Assembly (NCBI GenBank): GCA_943349385.1
Contig: CALQZM010000002.1
Span: 1 to 29,642 of the forward strand
DNA length: 29,642 nucleotides
Direction: 5' to 3'
DNA from: Candidatus Peribacteria bacterium
GTDB taxonomy: Bacteria; Patescibacteriota; Gracilibacteria; UBA1369; GCA-2718715
Made by a program: the position numbers and the translations under genes. This document shows, one piece after another, positions 1 through 7,375 of this stretch. The notes under the pieces were generated by a model. The model saw nothing but the letters and a program-made list of their open reading frames with translations. It was not told the origin of the DNA and ran no database searches. The first letter of the stretch is position 1, and each line of letters starts with the position of its first letter.

Positions 1-567
1 AACGAACGTCTAGAGTTTTTAGGGGATTCAATCCTCGAAATGGCTGCCACCATCTTTCTATATAAAAAATTTCCTGCTTTACCCGAAGGGGAGTTAACAG
101 CCTTAAGATCAGCTTTGGTTAGAGGGAATAACTTAGCTCTAGTTTCTGAAGAGTTAGGACTTGGTGAACACTTATTTTTATCAAAAGGCGAAGAAGTCTC
201 AGGTGGACGAACAAAAAAATATATCTTAGCTAATGTAGCTGAGTCTTTAATTGGCGCAATCTTTTTAGACCAAGGATACGAAGTAGCTGAAAAATTCATA
301 GACACACATATCCTTTCAAAAGTAGGACAAGTATTTGAATTAGGACTGCACATAGACTCCAAGTCTAAATTCCAAGAAAAAGCCCAAGAACTTGAAAACA
401 CAACTCCAGACTATCGACTAATCTCTGAAACTGGCCCGGATCACGACAAAGTTTTTCAAATGGGCGTATTCCTAAATGATATCTTAGTCGCAACAGGAGA
501 AGGCTCTAGCAAGCAAAAAGCCGAACAAGAAGCAGCTCGTGAGGGGATTGTAGTTAAGCGATGGTAA
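1..567 (+). CDS. rnc: Ribonuclease III, 3' part (5' end outside window)
   Basis: Double-strand-specific endoribonuclease that processes rRNA precursors and structured mRNAs in the cytoplasm. The frame is open from base 1 and begins inside the family signature (NERLEFLGDSIL), so the start lies upstream of the window. The signature glutamate and aspartate are present. The second metal-binding segment reads ILANVAESLIGAIFLD (bases about 223-270): the glutamate is kept, but the usual aspartate three residues before it is asparagine. A double-stranded-RNA-binding domain fills the last 70 residues or so, starting at DSKSKFQEKAQE and ending with the KQKAEQEAA helix. The TAA stop is at 565-567. The identity is very secure. 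The D-to-N change may be a lineage trait rather than loss of activity. Confidence 0.96.
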   Translation, partial: NERLEFLGDSILEMAATIFLYKKFPALPEGELTALRSALVRGNNLALVSEELGLGEHLFLSKGEEVSGGRTKKYILANVAESLIGAIFLDQGYEVAEKFIDTHILSKVGQVFELGLHIDSKSKFQEKAQELENTTPDYRLISETGPDHDKVFQMGVFLNDILVATGEGSSKQKAEQEAAREGIVVKRW

Positions 568-582
568 ACTTGTCGTAAGTAG

Positions 583-596
583 CTAAATCGATTTAG
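583..596. repeat. 14-bp perfect palindrome between convergent genes
   Basis: CTAAATCGATTTAG is fully self-complementary and sits in the 31-base gap between the end of rnc and the end of the reverse-strand gene at 599-811. It has no strong T-run on either side, so it is at best a weak bidirectional terminator. In AT-rich DNA a palindrome of this length can arise by chance. Confidence 0.4.
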
Positions 597-598
597 TA

Positions 599-811
599 TT
601 AAATCTTAAGCAAGTAAGAAAAGATCAGTCCAAGTATAAATCCGTCAAACAAAACTATAAGCATCAGGTTCCTAACGGAAAGCTTTTTTTGAGTACCAAA
701 AAAGTTAACTGAGACAGACTCCATATTTTTAAAGGCTGTATAAACATAAGTTAATGTCCCAAAGACAACCAGGAACCAAAGAAAGTAATTTAACACTAGT
801 TCGTTTAACAT
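599..811 (-). CDS. Small two-helix membrane protein, LapA-like (DUF1049-like)
   Basis: A 70-residue protein with hydrophobic segments at about residues 5-27 and 48-68, separated by a short polar stretch containing SVSVNFFGTQKKLSVRN. The pattern helix, 'V.VNFFG', short linker, 'L..LFDGFILGLI', resembles the lipopolysaccharide-assembly protein A / DUF1049 family. That is a weak match by eye and needs a profile search. It lies 5 bases downstream of the DUF2177-like gene on the same strand and probably shares its promoter at 1243-1271. The function is unknown. The ATG at 809-811 follows an AT-rich leader with no ribosome binding site. Confidence 0.6.
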   Translation of the reverse strand: MLNELVLNYFLWFLVVFGTLTYVYTAFKNMESVSVNFFGTQKKLSVRNLMLIVLFDGFILGLIFSYLLKI

Positions 812-816
812 AATAT

Positions 817-1215
817 TTAATTAAAAAATTTAAAAACATAATAGGCAGAAAGGCTAACTAGACTAGTTACTACTGCTCCCCAAATAATATCTACAACAGC
901 TACATTCACTGGAAACCCTTTCAAAGTTGCAAGATTAGTTAAGTCGTATGTAGCATAAGCTACTAATCCAAATAAACCTCCAAGTAATAAGGTTTTCAAA
1001 GGGCTATTGGAATCTGCATTAGGCATTACACAAAATACTACAATTCCCAGCGTATAAATTAAGTAAAAAAGTATAGCCGATGCAAAGTTTACATTTTCAG
1101 CATAGAGATGCCCTATGTATTTTTTATAAAAATTTTTAGCAATAAGAAATAACCAAATAGAATCTAGTACTAATAATACAGTTAAAGCAGAAAAGTAGGT
1201 GATTAGAAGTTTCAT
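817..1215 (-). CDS. DUF2177-family membrane protein
   Basis: A 132-residue polytopic protein with about four membrane segments. Family-like features are the N-terminal LDSIWLFLIAKNFYKKYIG segment, a central N-x-x-x-A-x-x-FY segment and the motif YATYDLTNLATLKGFP near residue 90, followed by a DIIWG segment. This arrangement matches DUF2177, a widespread inner-membrane family without an assigned reaction. It is the first gene of a two-gene reverse-strand unit with the LapA-like gene. The start at 1213-1215 is about 28 bases downstream of a good promoter -10 box, which supports it. The family call is fairly secure, but nothing in the sequence points to a substrate. Confidence 0.78.
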   Translation of the reverse strand: MKLLITYFSALTVLLVLDSIWLFLIAKNFYKKYIGHLYAENVNFASAILFYLIYTLGIVVFCVMPNADSNSPLKTLLLGGLFGLVAYATYDLTNLATLKGFPVNVAVVDIIWGAVVTSLVSLSAYYVFKFFN

Positions 1216-1242
1216 TTAATCTAAATAATTGATTCTAACTTT

Positions 1243-1271
1243 AATATAGACCCCGCAGCCCTTAATGGCAA
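1243..1271 (-). promoter_or_regulatory. Promoter for the 1215-599 gene pair
   Basis: Read on the reverse strand: TTGCCA (1266-1271), a 17-base spacer and TATATT (1243-1248). Expected transcription starts near 1236, giving a leader of about 21 bases before the ATG at 1215. The same TTGCCA -35 recurs in front of the RelA/SpoT-like gene at 6372-6377. Confidence 0.65.
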
Positions 1272-1307
1272 AGCAATCTTTACCTTTTTTGTAATAGGAT
1301 GTTTGGT

Positions 1308-1332
1308 CAACTGTTTCAGTGAAAAACAGTTG
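1308..1332 (+). other. Hairpin overlapping the tRNA promoter -35
   Basis: CAACTGTTT (1308-1316) pairs with AAACAGTTG (1324-1332) across a 7-base loop and is followed by GATTTTTC. The last three bases of the stem are the start of the tRNA promoter's -35 hexamer. It could act as a terminator insulating the tRNA, or as an operator. No forward-strand gene ends nearby. Confidence 0.4.
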
Positions 1333-1358
1333 GATTTTTCGCTACAATTAAATATAAT
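1330..1358 (+). promoter_or_regulatory. tRNA promoter
   Basis: TTGGAT (1330-1335), a 17-base spacer and a consensus TATAAT (1353-1358). Transcription would start near 1365, about 30 bases ahead of the mature tRNA 5' end. Confidence 0.75.
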
Positions 1359-1393
1359 GCACTAGCTCTAAGGGAAACCTAAAAGCAATGTGT

Positions 1394-1469
1394 GGACCTG
1401 TAGCTCAGTGGTTAGAGCAGTCGGCTCATAACCGATTGGTCGCTGGTTCAATCCCAGCCGGGTCCACCA
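1394..1469 (+). tRNA. tRNA with CAT anticodon (probably tRNA-Ile2, otherwise elongator Met)
   Basis: A complete 76-base cloverleaf. The acceptor stem is GGACCTG/CGGGTCC with one T-G wobble, the D arm is GCTC...GAGC, the anticodon stem is GTCGG/CCGAT around the loop CTCATAA, and the T arm is GCTGG/CCAGC around TTCAATC. The CCA end is encoded (1467-1469). The first pair is G-C, which argues against initiator tRNA (normally mismatched there). The stretch TTGGTCGCTGGTTCAA resembles bacterial tRNA-Ile2 genes, in which the CAT cytidine becomes lysidine, more than elongator tRNA-Met. I favour Ile2, from memory of E. coli sequences rather than from an alignment. Confidence 0.95.
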
Positions 1470-1497
1470 TCTTTGTAAACTAATGATGGTGGCTTTT
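1464..1497 (+). terminator. tRNA terminator whose 5' arm includes the tRNA CCA end
   Basis: CCACCATC (1464-1471) is exactly complementary to GATGGTGG (1485-1492), with a 13-base loop and then CTTTTAAC. The 5' arm contains the last two acceptor-stem bases, the discriminator A and the CCA. Terminator and mature tRNA folding are therefore mutually exclusive over 6 bases. The T-run is short. Confidence 0.6.
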
Positions 1498-1522
1498 AAC
1501 GAGGCTTAATATATAGGCTCCA

Positions 1523-3466
1523 ATGATCAACTTCTTAACATTAAACCTAGCTCTATTTTTAAGTTCGGTTTTATTCTCGTTTAAATTTGTTCCGGACTCT
1601 CGAAAATCAAACTTAGGATTACTATTTTACAGTCTATTCTTTTTCTTAAGCAGTCAAATAGTTATCCAGACTATCCTTGGGGCAGTAAATTTACTAAATA
1701 TCACAGCGGTTTCAGTTTCAGTATATCTAATTTTTACAGTTCTATTAATTTTAACGGCTCGATATTTTCAACAAAACTTTAAATTACACCAATTCCAAAT
1801 AAATTGGCTAGCAATCTTAGCCTCAAGTATATTTTTTATTTTTCTCGGTGTCGAAACTTACAATGCAATTGTCTTGCCAATTTGGGAGTACGATTCAGTT
1901 TCATATCATTTGCAGATAATTAATCACTTTTTGCAAACAGGTAGCATAAATTCAGTTCCATATACCGTTTATGCCGGTTCTGTAGGGTATTATCCTGCAA
2001 ATGGAAATTTATTAGCACTTTGGAACATTTTACCTTTTCATTCAACTCAATTAGCAAATCTACAGAATATTATTTCGGCTATAAGTTTATTTATTTCAGG
2101 ATTATTCTTAGGCAAAAAGCTCAATTTTAGCCCATCCTTAAGCTTTGCATTCGTGCTTTCTATTTTGTACTCTCCATTATTATTAAAAGAAATGGGTAGT
2201 TTTCACGTCGATCTATTTTTCTCGTTATCTCTAATTTATGTACTCGTATTTTTATACGAATACTTTAAAACCAACTCAAACACTAGCGCCTTGTTATTCA
2301 GTTTATCTATAGGATTATTTGTTGGAACAAAATATTTAGGTTTACCGTTTTCGATTCCGTTTATCCTAATTTTTCTAGTTTTATTCTTCAAAAACTTTAA
2401 TCATCAAACGAAAATTAAAAGTTTAAAATTAATTCCTCCAATGGTAATTTTATTTATTGTAGGAGGGGGATCATGGTATCTTAGAAATTTAATTATAGCC
2501 GATAATCCAATTTTCCCGGCAGCCCTTAAACTAGGTGATTTTACTGTTTTTGAAGGCTATGGTACCGTTATAGACACAATTGCCGGATGGTCAATATTTA
2601 ATAATTTAAGCAGTTTAAGTTTAATGCAGATTTACGAAATGACTGAAAGATTTTTCTTTAGATCCGGATACCAAATGCTGTTAATTCCTATTATGTATCT
2701 TTTACTAATCGTATTTATCGCTAAAAAAATTACACCAAAAAAAGAGTCAATTTTCTTTTTAATCATAATCCCAATACTTTCTCTATTGTATTTAAAAGCG
2801 CCATATACTTTTAACGATTTCGACGCAAATATCCGCTATTCATTGCCAGCCTTAATCGTTGGATCTCTATTAGTCTGCTACTTAGGTTCACATTCTAAAT
2901 ATGCGAAAAATTCACTAATAACTTTACTAATTATTTTATTGCCAACTACCCTTTATTCAGCATTCACTAAACCAGACCTTCCCCATGAATTGCTTACCTT
3001 AAATTATATAACCAACAAAATTGACCCACAAAATACGACAGCCGTCCTAAAACATAAGTATCCATCTGAGTTCGATTCAGTAATTAATGCTTTTGAATGG
3101 GTGAATACCAATATTTCAGACTCTGCCAATTTGGCCTACACCGGATTCCATTTTAATGCCCATTTGTTAGGTGAAAATTTAAGGCGAAAAATGCAGTATG
3201 TTAATATAAATAGCTGCTTTGAGTGTGATTATTTTGACTATAAAAATCTTAAAGATGGATTGTTTAACAATCCAAATAAGTCTTCATGGATAAATAATTT
3301 AGATCTTGCTAAGATAGATTACGTTATACTTTTTAACGAATCTGGTCTCTTAAAATTTGAATTAGACTGGATTAAAGAAGCTCCAACTAATTTTAAATTA
3401 GTCTACCAAACCCCAGATTCTAAAATAGAAAACAAAGTTTACATCTATAAATTTATCGCAAATTAA
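1523..3466 (+). CDS. Polytopic membrane glycosyltransferase-like protein (GT-C / GT39-like)
   Basis: A 647-residue protein with about 11-13 predicted membrane helices and a soluble C-terminal region from about residue 490. After the third or fourth helix comes a loop with WEYDSVSYHLQIINHFLQTG (residues 121-140). An acidic residue in this first large external loop, followed by 'YHLQ', is the usual catalytic-loop layout of lipid-carrier-dependent GT-C enzymes such as PMT/ArnT-like proteins. The substrate is not visible. The gene is followed after 6 bases by the GtrA-GT2 fusion, which makes polyprenyl-linked sugars in related systems, so the pair plausibly supplies and uses a lipid-linked sugar. 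It could instead be one of the uncharacterised CPR GT39-like proteins with no proven activity. There is no Shine-Dalgarno sequence before the ATG. Confidence 0.72.
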   Translation: MINFLTLNLALFLSSVLFSFKFVPDSRKSNLGLLFYSLFFFLSSQIVIQTILGAVNLLNITAVSVSVYLIFTVLLILTARYFQQNFKLHQFQINWLAILASSIFFIFLGVETYNAIVLPIWEYDSVSYHLQIINHFLQTGSINSVPYTVYAGSVGYYPANGNLLALWNILPFHSTQLANLQNIISAISLFISGLFLGKKLNFSPSLSFAFVLSILYSPLLLKEMGSFHVDLFFSLSLIYVLVFLYEYFKTNSNTSALLFSLSIGLFVGTKYLGLPFSIPFILIFLVLFFKNFNHQTKIKSLKLIPPMVILFIVGGGSWYLRNLIIADNPIFPAALKLGDFTVFEGYGTVIDTIAGWSIFNNLSSLSLMQIYEMTERFFFRSGYQMLLIPIMYLLLIVFIAKKITPKKESIFFLIIIPILSLLYLKAPYTFNDFDANIRYSLPALIVGSLLVCYLGSHSKYAKNSLITLLIILLPTTLYSAFTKPDLPHELLTLNYITNKIDPQNTTAVLKHKYPSEFDSVINAFEWVNTNISDSANLAYTGFHFNAHLLGENLRRKMQYVNINSCFECDYFDYKNLKDGLFNNPNKSSWINNLDLAKIDYVILFNESGLLKFELDWIKEAPTNFKLVYQTPDSKIENKVYIYKFIAN

Positions 3467-3472
3467 GTAAGT

Positions 3473-4642
3473 ATGTTCCAAAAGTTTTTTAGCCACTTCA
3501 AACTTTTTCTTAAATACGCAGTGGTCGGTGTACTTGCAACAGTTCTAGATGTAGCCGCATTGTTTGTTTTTGTTGATTATTATGCCTTTGCTGTAATCAT
3601 TGCTTCGGCATTTTCTTTTTTGATAGCAAATATAGCATCTTTTATTTTGAATAAAGTTTGGACTTTTCAAGTAGAGTCTAAAAACTATCGAAAGCTTTAT
3701 ATAAAATTCTTAACAGTCTCTTTAGTAGGACTAGCCTTAACGGTTGCCTTAATGTATTTGTTTTCTAGTTTGCTAGGTATTTGGTATGTATTAGCTAAAC
3801 TCTTAACTTCTGCTGTTGTAGTAGTCTGGAACTTTTTAGCCAATAAATTATGGACTTTTCAATCCAAACACTTTCAACTAAATATTTTAGATAAATTTCT
3901 ATTTGAATATTCAATTATTATTCCAGCTTACAACGAACAGAATAGAATTGCTTCGACCTTAAATTCAATTCAGGACTGGATCGCAGAATCAAAAGTAAAT
4001 GCTGAAATCATTATAGTGTCAGATGGCAGTACCGATCAAACTTGCCAAGTCGTTAATCAATACCTTTCACAAACGGTAAAGTTAATTCAATATACTCAAA
4101 ACAAAGGCAAAGGTTATGCTATAAAACAAGGGATTCAACTTAGTCTTGGGGAATACATTTTATTTACAGATGCCGATAACTCTACCCCTATTACAGAATT
4201 ACAAAATCTAATGCACCAACTCAAGAACACTAATTCAGATATTGCTATAGGTTCAAGATACTTAAAAAGTAGCAACGTAAAAATCAAACAATCCTCCTCT
4301 AGAATTTTAATTGGCAGGATAGGGAATTTTATTATTAGACTATTTTTAATCGATGGGATTCTAGATACCCAGTGTGGATTCAAATTATTTAAACACCGAG
4401 TAGCTAAAGAAATTTTTAATCTTCAAAAAGTTAAAAGATTCGGATTCGACATGGAAGCCTTAGTAATCGCCACGAATTTGGGCTACAAAATAACTGAAGT
4501 TCCAGTAAGCTGGTTTAATTCTACGGATAGCAGGGTTAGACCAATAAAAGATGCACTTAGAACCCTAAAAGAACTTTTCTACATCAAATTAAACTTATGG
4601 GCGGGGAGATATAATCCAGAAGAATTAAATCAATCTGTTTAA
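3473..4642 (+). CDS. GtrA-like membrane domain fused to a DPM1/Alg5-type GT2 glycosyltransferase
   Basis: A 389-residue two-domain protein. Residues about 8-132 form a GtrA-like domain of four helices, with the paired NKVWTFQ and NKLWTFQ motifs at the ends of helices 2 and 4. Residues about 142-350 are a family 2 glycosyltransferase: YSIIIPAYNEQNRI, EIIIVSDGSTDQT, the NKGKGYAIKQG segment, and FTDADNSTP supplying the metal-binding DAD. The C-terminal part with FDMEALVIATNLGYKITEVPVSW is typical of polyprenyl-phosphate-sugar synthases. Likely role: transfer of a hexose from a nucleotide sugar to a polyprenyl phosphate, with the GtrA domain helping membrane placement or flipping. GtrA and GT2 are usually separate neighbouring genes. 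Here they are fused with GtrA first. It lies 6 bases after the GT-C-like gene, so co-transcription is likely. Confidence 0.88.
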   Translation: MFQKFFSHFKLFLKYAVVGVLATVLDVAALFVFVDYYAFAVIIASAFSFLIANIASFILNKVWTFQVESKNYRKLYIKFLTVSLVGLALTVALMYLFSSLLGIWYVLAKLLTSAVVVVWNFLANKLWTFQSKHFQLNILDKFLFEYSIIIPAYNEQNRIASTLNSIQDWIAESKVNAEIIIVSDGSTDQTCQVVNQYLSQTVKLIQYTQNKGKGYAIKQGIQLSLGEYILFTDADNSTPITELQNLMHQLKNTNSDIAIGSRYLKSSNVKIKQSSSRILIGRIGNFIIRLFLIDGILDTQCGFKLFKHRVAKEIFNLQKVKRFGFDMEALVIATNLGYKITEVPVSWFNSTDSRVRPIKDALRTLKELFYIKLNLWAGRYNPEELNQSV

Positions 4643-4655
4643 TATTAATTTAGAC

Positions 4656-6326
4656 TTAGTTAGTATTCTTAAACAACACATACTGTCGATTTTCAAATCT
4701 ATTACCGGGAGCTTTTACTGTAGTGTTTTCCCATCTATCAGCCCAAAGCGAAGTAGCAATGCGTGTTTCAATATTTTTCGGAATTCTTTTCTTACCGGTA
4801 ACTCTTGTGTATAGTTCTTTAGCTGTAATATTAGGTGGAACCATTAAAGTGAATGTTTTATTTTCTGGACTTAGCACCACTATTATCGATATTTGTTGTC
4901 CAAAAAGTTCTGGTGATAGCACTTTTCTAATATCCAAACTAGTTTCTTCTACAGTCTTAAGTGTCTGATCAATAGCGATTATTATGTCGTCAGGAACTTG
5001 AAAGTTGTCAATTTCATCAAATCTACCTCGAGTTGAAAGTGCTTCATTTTTTAGATCATTTACTCTTATAAATACTTTGCCTAAGCCTTCTACAATAATT
5101 TTAATTGTTTGCCCCCTATGTTGGCCATGGGCAGGGTTTTCTTGTCTTGGTACAGGATAGTCCCTTCTTATTTTATCGCAAATTGCTAGTAGATCTTCTC
5201 GATTTTTAGCCAAAATTGTAATATTAGCAAAAGTTTCTAGTTCTGGAAGCCTTAAATCTTCTAAAGTTAGGTTTTCTACTCCTTTTGATAAGTCAAGAAT
5301 GTCAAATCTACTTACAAGTAAATGGGGTTCTACGCGAATATCTACAATTCCAGTTGGTGAATAGACTAATCCTTCTATTCCTAGTTCTTTCATCTTTGTT
5401 CTTATTTCTTCAATACCCGTAGGTGTTTCTTGATTTTTTGTTTCTGCCTTATAGTTTAGCTTTTCTTTAAGTTCGCTAAAAAATGGATGGGCATTCTCTA
5501 TTGTATCAATTTCTTCGGCGATGTATTCATTAAAATCTTTTATTAAATTAGGATTTAATACTTGCAGAGATAATCTTACAAGTTCTTCTTGTATTTTATA
5601 CAGTCCGAGTCTTTTAGCAATTGGCACAAAAATTTCCATAGTTTCCTTTGCAATATTACTTTGTTTTTCAACAGGCTGGGCTGCAATAGTTTCCATATTA
5701 TGGAGCCTATCAAACAATTTAATTAAAATTGCTTTACCATTTTCTAGTAGTTTTTTAAGTAGCATTTCTAAATACTTTTGACTTCTTAGACTTTTGTTAT
5801 CAATTTTCGGCTTAGAAACTGCCGTAATATCATCCCAGGCTTGGTCATTGCAGTATTGGGTATATTCTAAATTAAATAATGGATCTGGCTTAATATCTTC
5901 ATACAAGTTAAAAAACAAGTCCATGATTTCAGTCCTAACTTCAGGGATGTCTTCAATCGTATCGTGACCAATAATTGAGTCATTTAAAACATCTTCAATA
6001 AATCCACTTTTAATTGCAAGGCTTAATGAATTCCATAAATGTTCTGAGTAATAGCCGCCTGATTTCCTCACTTGGTTTCGATGGTGATACATAACACTCA
6101 TCCAATTAACTAATCGAGTTCTTAGGCTAAGTCCATATTCTCTTGGATCCATTTCAAAATCCAAGTATTTCTGCTCAATTTGGTCTAATATTTCAAGAGC
6201 TCTAACCCTTTCACGATCTAAAACTAACTGCCATTCAGGACTATTTATTGATTTCTCAACTAATCTCTCCACAGGGATTCTTGCAATTTCGTCCAATATA
6301 CCACTACCTTGTTGCCTTAAAACCAT
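4656..6326 (-). CDS. RelA/SpoT-family protein with intact HD hydrolase domain and degenerate synthetase region
   Basis: A 556-residue protein. Residues about 68-260 match the (p)ppGpp hydrolase domain: HHRNQVRKSGGYYSEHL (81-97), GHDTIED (120-126), IKLFDRLHNMET (202-213) and FVPIAKRLGLYKIQEEL (233-249). The metal-site residues H96, H121, D122 and D206 are all present. Residues about 305-450 occupy the place of the synthetase domain, but I find neither the R-x-K-x-x-Y-S start, nor Y-x-S-L-H, nor E-V-Q-I-R-T. Residues about 483-550 look like a TGS domain (LMVPPNITAKELYTRVTGKK). I infer an alarmone hydrolase or regulator that cannot make (p)ppGpp. The start at 6326 lies 15 bases after a predicted transcription start. 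It is convergent with the GtrA-GT2 gene. Confidence 0.85.
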   Translation of the reverse strand: MVLRQQGSGILDEIARIPVERLVEKSINSPEWQLVLDRERVRALEILDQIEQKYLDFEMDPREYGLSLRTRLVNWMSVMYHHRNQVRKSGGYYSEHLWNSLSLAIKSGFIEDVLNDSIIGHDTIEDIPEVRTEIMDLFFNLYEDIKPDPLFNLEYTQYCNDQAWDDITAVSKPKIDNKSLRSQKYLEMLLKKLLENGKAILIKLFDRLHNMETIAAQPVEKQSNIAKETMEIFVPIAKRLGLYKIQEELVRLSLQVLNPNLIKDFNEYIAEEIDTIENAHPFFSELKEKLNYKAETKNQETPTGIEEIRTKMKELGIEGLVYSPTGIVDIRVEPHLLVSRFDILDLSKGVENLTLEDLRLPELETFANITILAKNREDLLAICDKIRRDYPVPRQENPAHGQHRGQTIKIIVEGLGKVFIRVNDLKNEALSTRGRFDEIDNFQVPDDIIIAIDQTLKTVEETSLDIRKVLSPELFGQQISIIVVLSPENKTFTLMVPPNITAKELYTRVTGKKRIPKNIETRIATSLWADRWENTTVKAPGNRFENRQYVLFKNTN

Positions 6327-6348
6327 TTGGCTATTTTAAATGGATGCT

Positions 6349-6377
6349 ATTATAGGTCAAAATTGTTATTTTGGCAA
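6349..6377 (-). promoter_or_regulatory. Promoter of the RelA/SpoT-like gene
   Basis: Reverse strand TTGCCA (6372-6377), a 17-base spacer and consensus TATAAT (6349-6354). The predicted leader is about 15 bases, too short for much regulation and without a ribosome binding site. Confidence 0.75.
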
Positions 6378-6392
6378 GATATTCTCTTGAGT

Positions 6393-6430
6393 TTTACATC
6401 ACATAGATGTTAGGTTTTATAACCTATAAT
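6393..6430 (+). promoter_or_regulatory. Promoter region of the 6438 gene with overlapping dyad
   Basis: Two alternatives overlap. TTTACA (6393-6398), 17 bases, TTTATA (6416-6421) would give a leader of about 10 bases. A consensus TATAAT (6425-6430), with no good -35, would start transcription at about the ATG at 6438 and yield a leaderless mRNA. TAGGTT (6411-6416) and AACCTA (6421-6426) form an inverted repeat across both -10 boxes and could be an operator. Confidence 0.45.
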
Positions 6431-6437
6431 AAATTAT

Positions 6438-7301
6438 ATGAGATCTCGCAGGCAATCTAATAGCCCCCAACAAAGAAGCTCTTCTACTGATGCCGAAAAA
6501 ATTAGGGCAAAAAAAGCAGAATTATCAAGATTTTTAATAGAATTTGGCTCTAACCTAAACGCCCAAGCAATTATTTTTTCGACAGATCTACATGACTACG
6601 AAGAGTACGATCCAAAAAACCCTCTTCAAATAGTTGTAGGTTTGATTTCCGAAGATTTGCAATCACATTTAGCAGATTTTGAGGGTGATACTGATTTAGA
6701 TCCCTTAGAAAAGTTTGCAACTAGTATAATTGGTACTAGTTTAAAAGACTTAGTAATAACTAAGCTGGTATTGCACATACAGGCGATTGGAATTTTTAAT
6801 TTAATTGCCACTCAATTTAAATTTAAGATGAACAAAGATTCATTGCGTCTTAATAGAGCTTTGCTTTCTAAAATTAGCGATGCTGTATCAAGCACAGAGC
6901 AAGAGCTTGAAATTGGTTTTAATAACGACGAGAATGAGTGTATCTTACAGGCTTTAACTATATCAAAGGGACAAAATGGTAAATTAAATTTCAAATCATC
7001 TAGTCCAAAGCAAGGGGAGTCGCAAAGTCCAAATAATTTTCTAGTACCAGAGGATTTTAATGAACTTTTGAATTATACAGATTCCTATTATTTAAAGTTT
7101 AGGAGCCACAATGACTCAATTTTAGCTAGGCAAAATTACAATCGAAGATACATTTTAGCTATATATTACAAGATAGATGGAAGTCATATGCCCGGTATAA
7201 AGGAGTCGATAAATCTTAGAAGGCAGTTAAAAGGCAATTTGGGGTACATTCCAAAGACGTATTTTTATCTCTCAGGAAAAACACCAAAATCCAGTCAATA
7301 A
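6438..7301 (+). CDS. Unassigned soluble protein, 287 aa
   Basis: I do not recognise a family. No signal peptide or membrane segment is visible, so it is probably cytoplasmic. Residues 1-20 are basic and Ser/Gln-rich and look disordered. The middle region (about 25-190) is mixed, acidic and helical-looking, including TSIIGTSLKDLVITKLVLHI. Residues about 190-215 are a polar, Ser/Pro-rich linker. The C-terminal part has a basic tyrosine-rich stretch (RQNYNRRYILAIYYKID). It stands alone, divergent from the RelA/SpoT-like gene and convergent with the FAS1 gene, and a terminator hairpin follows its TAA. Codon use is like its neighbours, so there is no sign of recent transfer. No function is proposed. 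Confidence 0.7.
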   Translation: MRSRRQSNSPQQRSSSTDAEKIRAKKAELSRFLIEFGSNLNAQAIIFSTDLHDYEEYDPKNPLQIVVGLISEDLQSHLADFEGDTDLDPLEKFATSIIGTSLKDLVITKLVLHIQAIGIFNLIATQFKFKMNKDSLRLNRALLSKISDAVSSTEQELEIGFNNDENECILQALTISKGQNGKLNFKSSSPKQGESQSPNNFLVPEDFNELLNYTDSYYLKFRSHNDSILARQNYNRRYILAIYYKIDGSHMPGIKESINLRRQLKGNLGYIPKTYFYLSGKTPKSSQ

Positions 7302-7319
7302 CAAATAAAACTTATTTCT

Positions 7320-7339
7320 ATAGCCCCAAAAGGGGCTAT
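7320..7339. terminator. Bidirectional intrinsic terminator between convergent genes
   Basis: ATAGCCCC and GGGGCTAT form a perfect 8-bp stem around AAAA. On the forward strand the tail is TTTAAAATTACTTTTTT. On the reverse strand the tail is poorer in T. It lies 18 bases after the 6438-7301 gene and 36 bases after the end of the FAS1 gene. Confidence 0.75.
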
Positions 7340-7375
7340 TTAAAATTACTTTTTTCTGTAAACCGTATTATTGTT

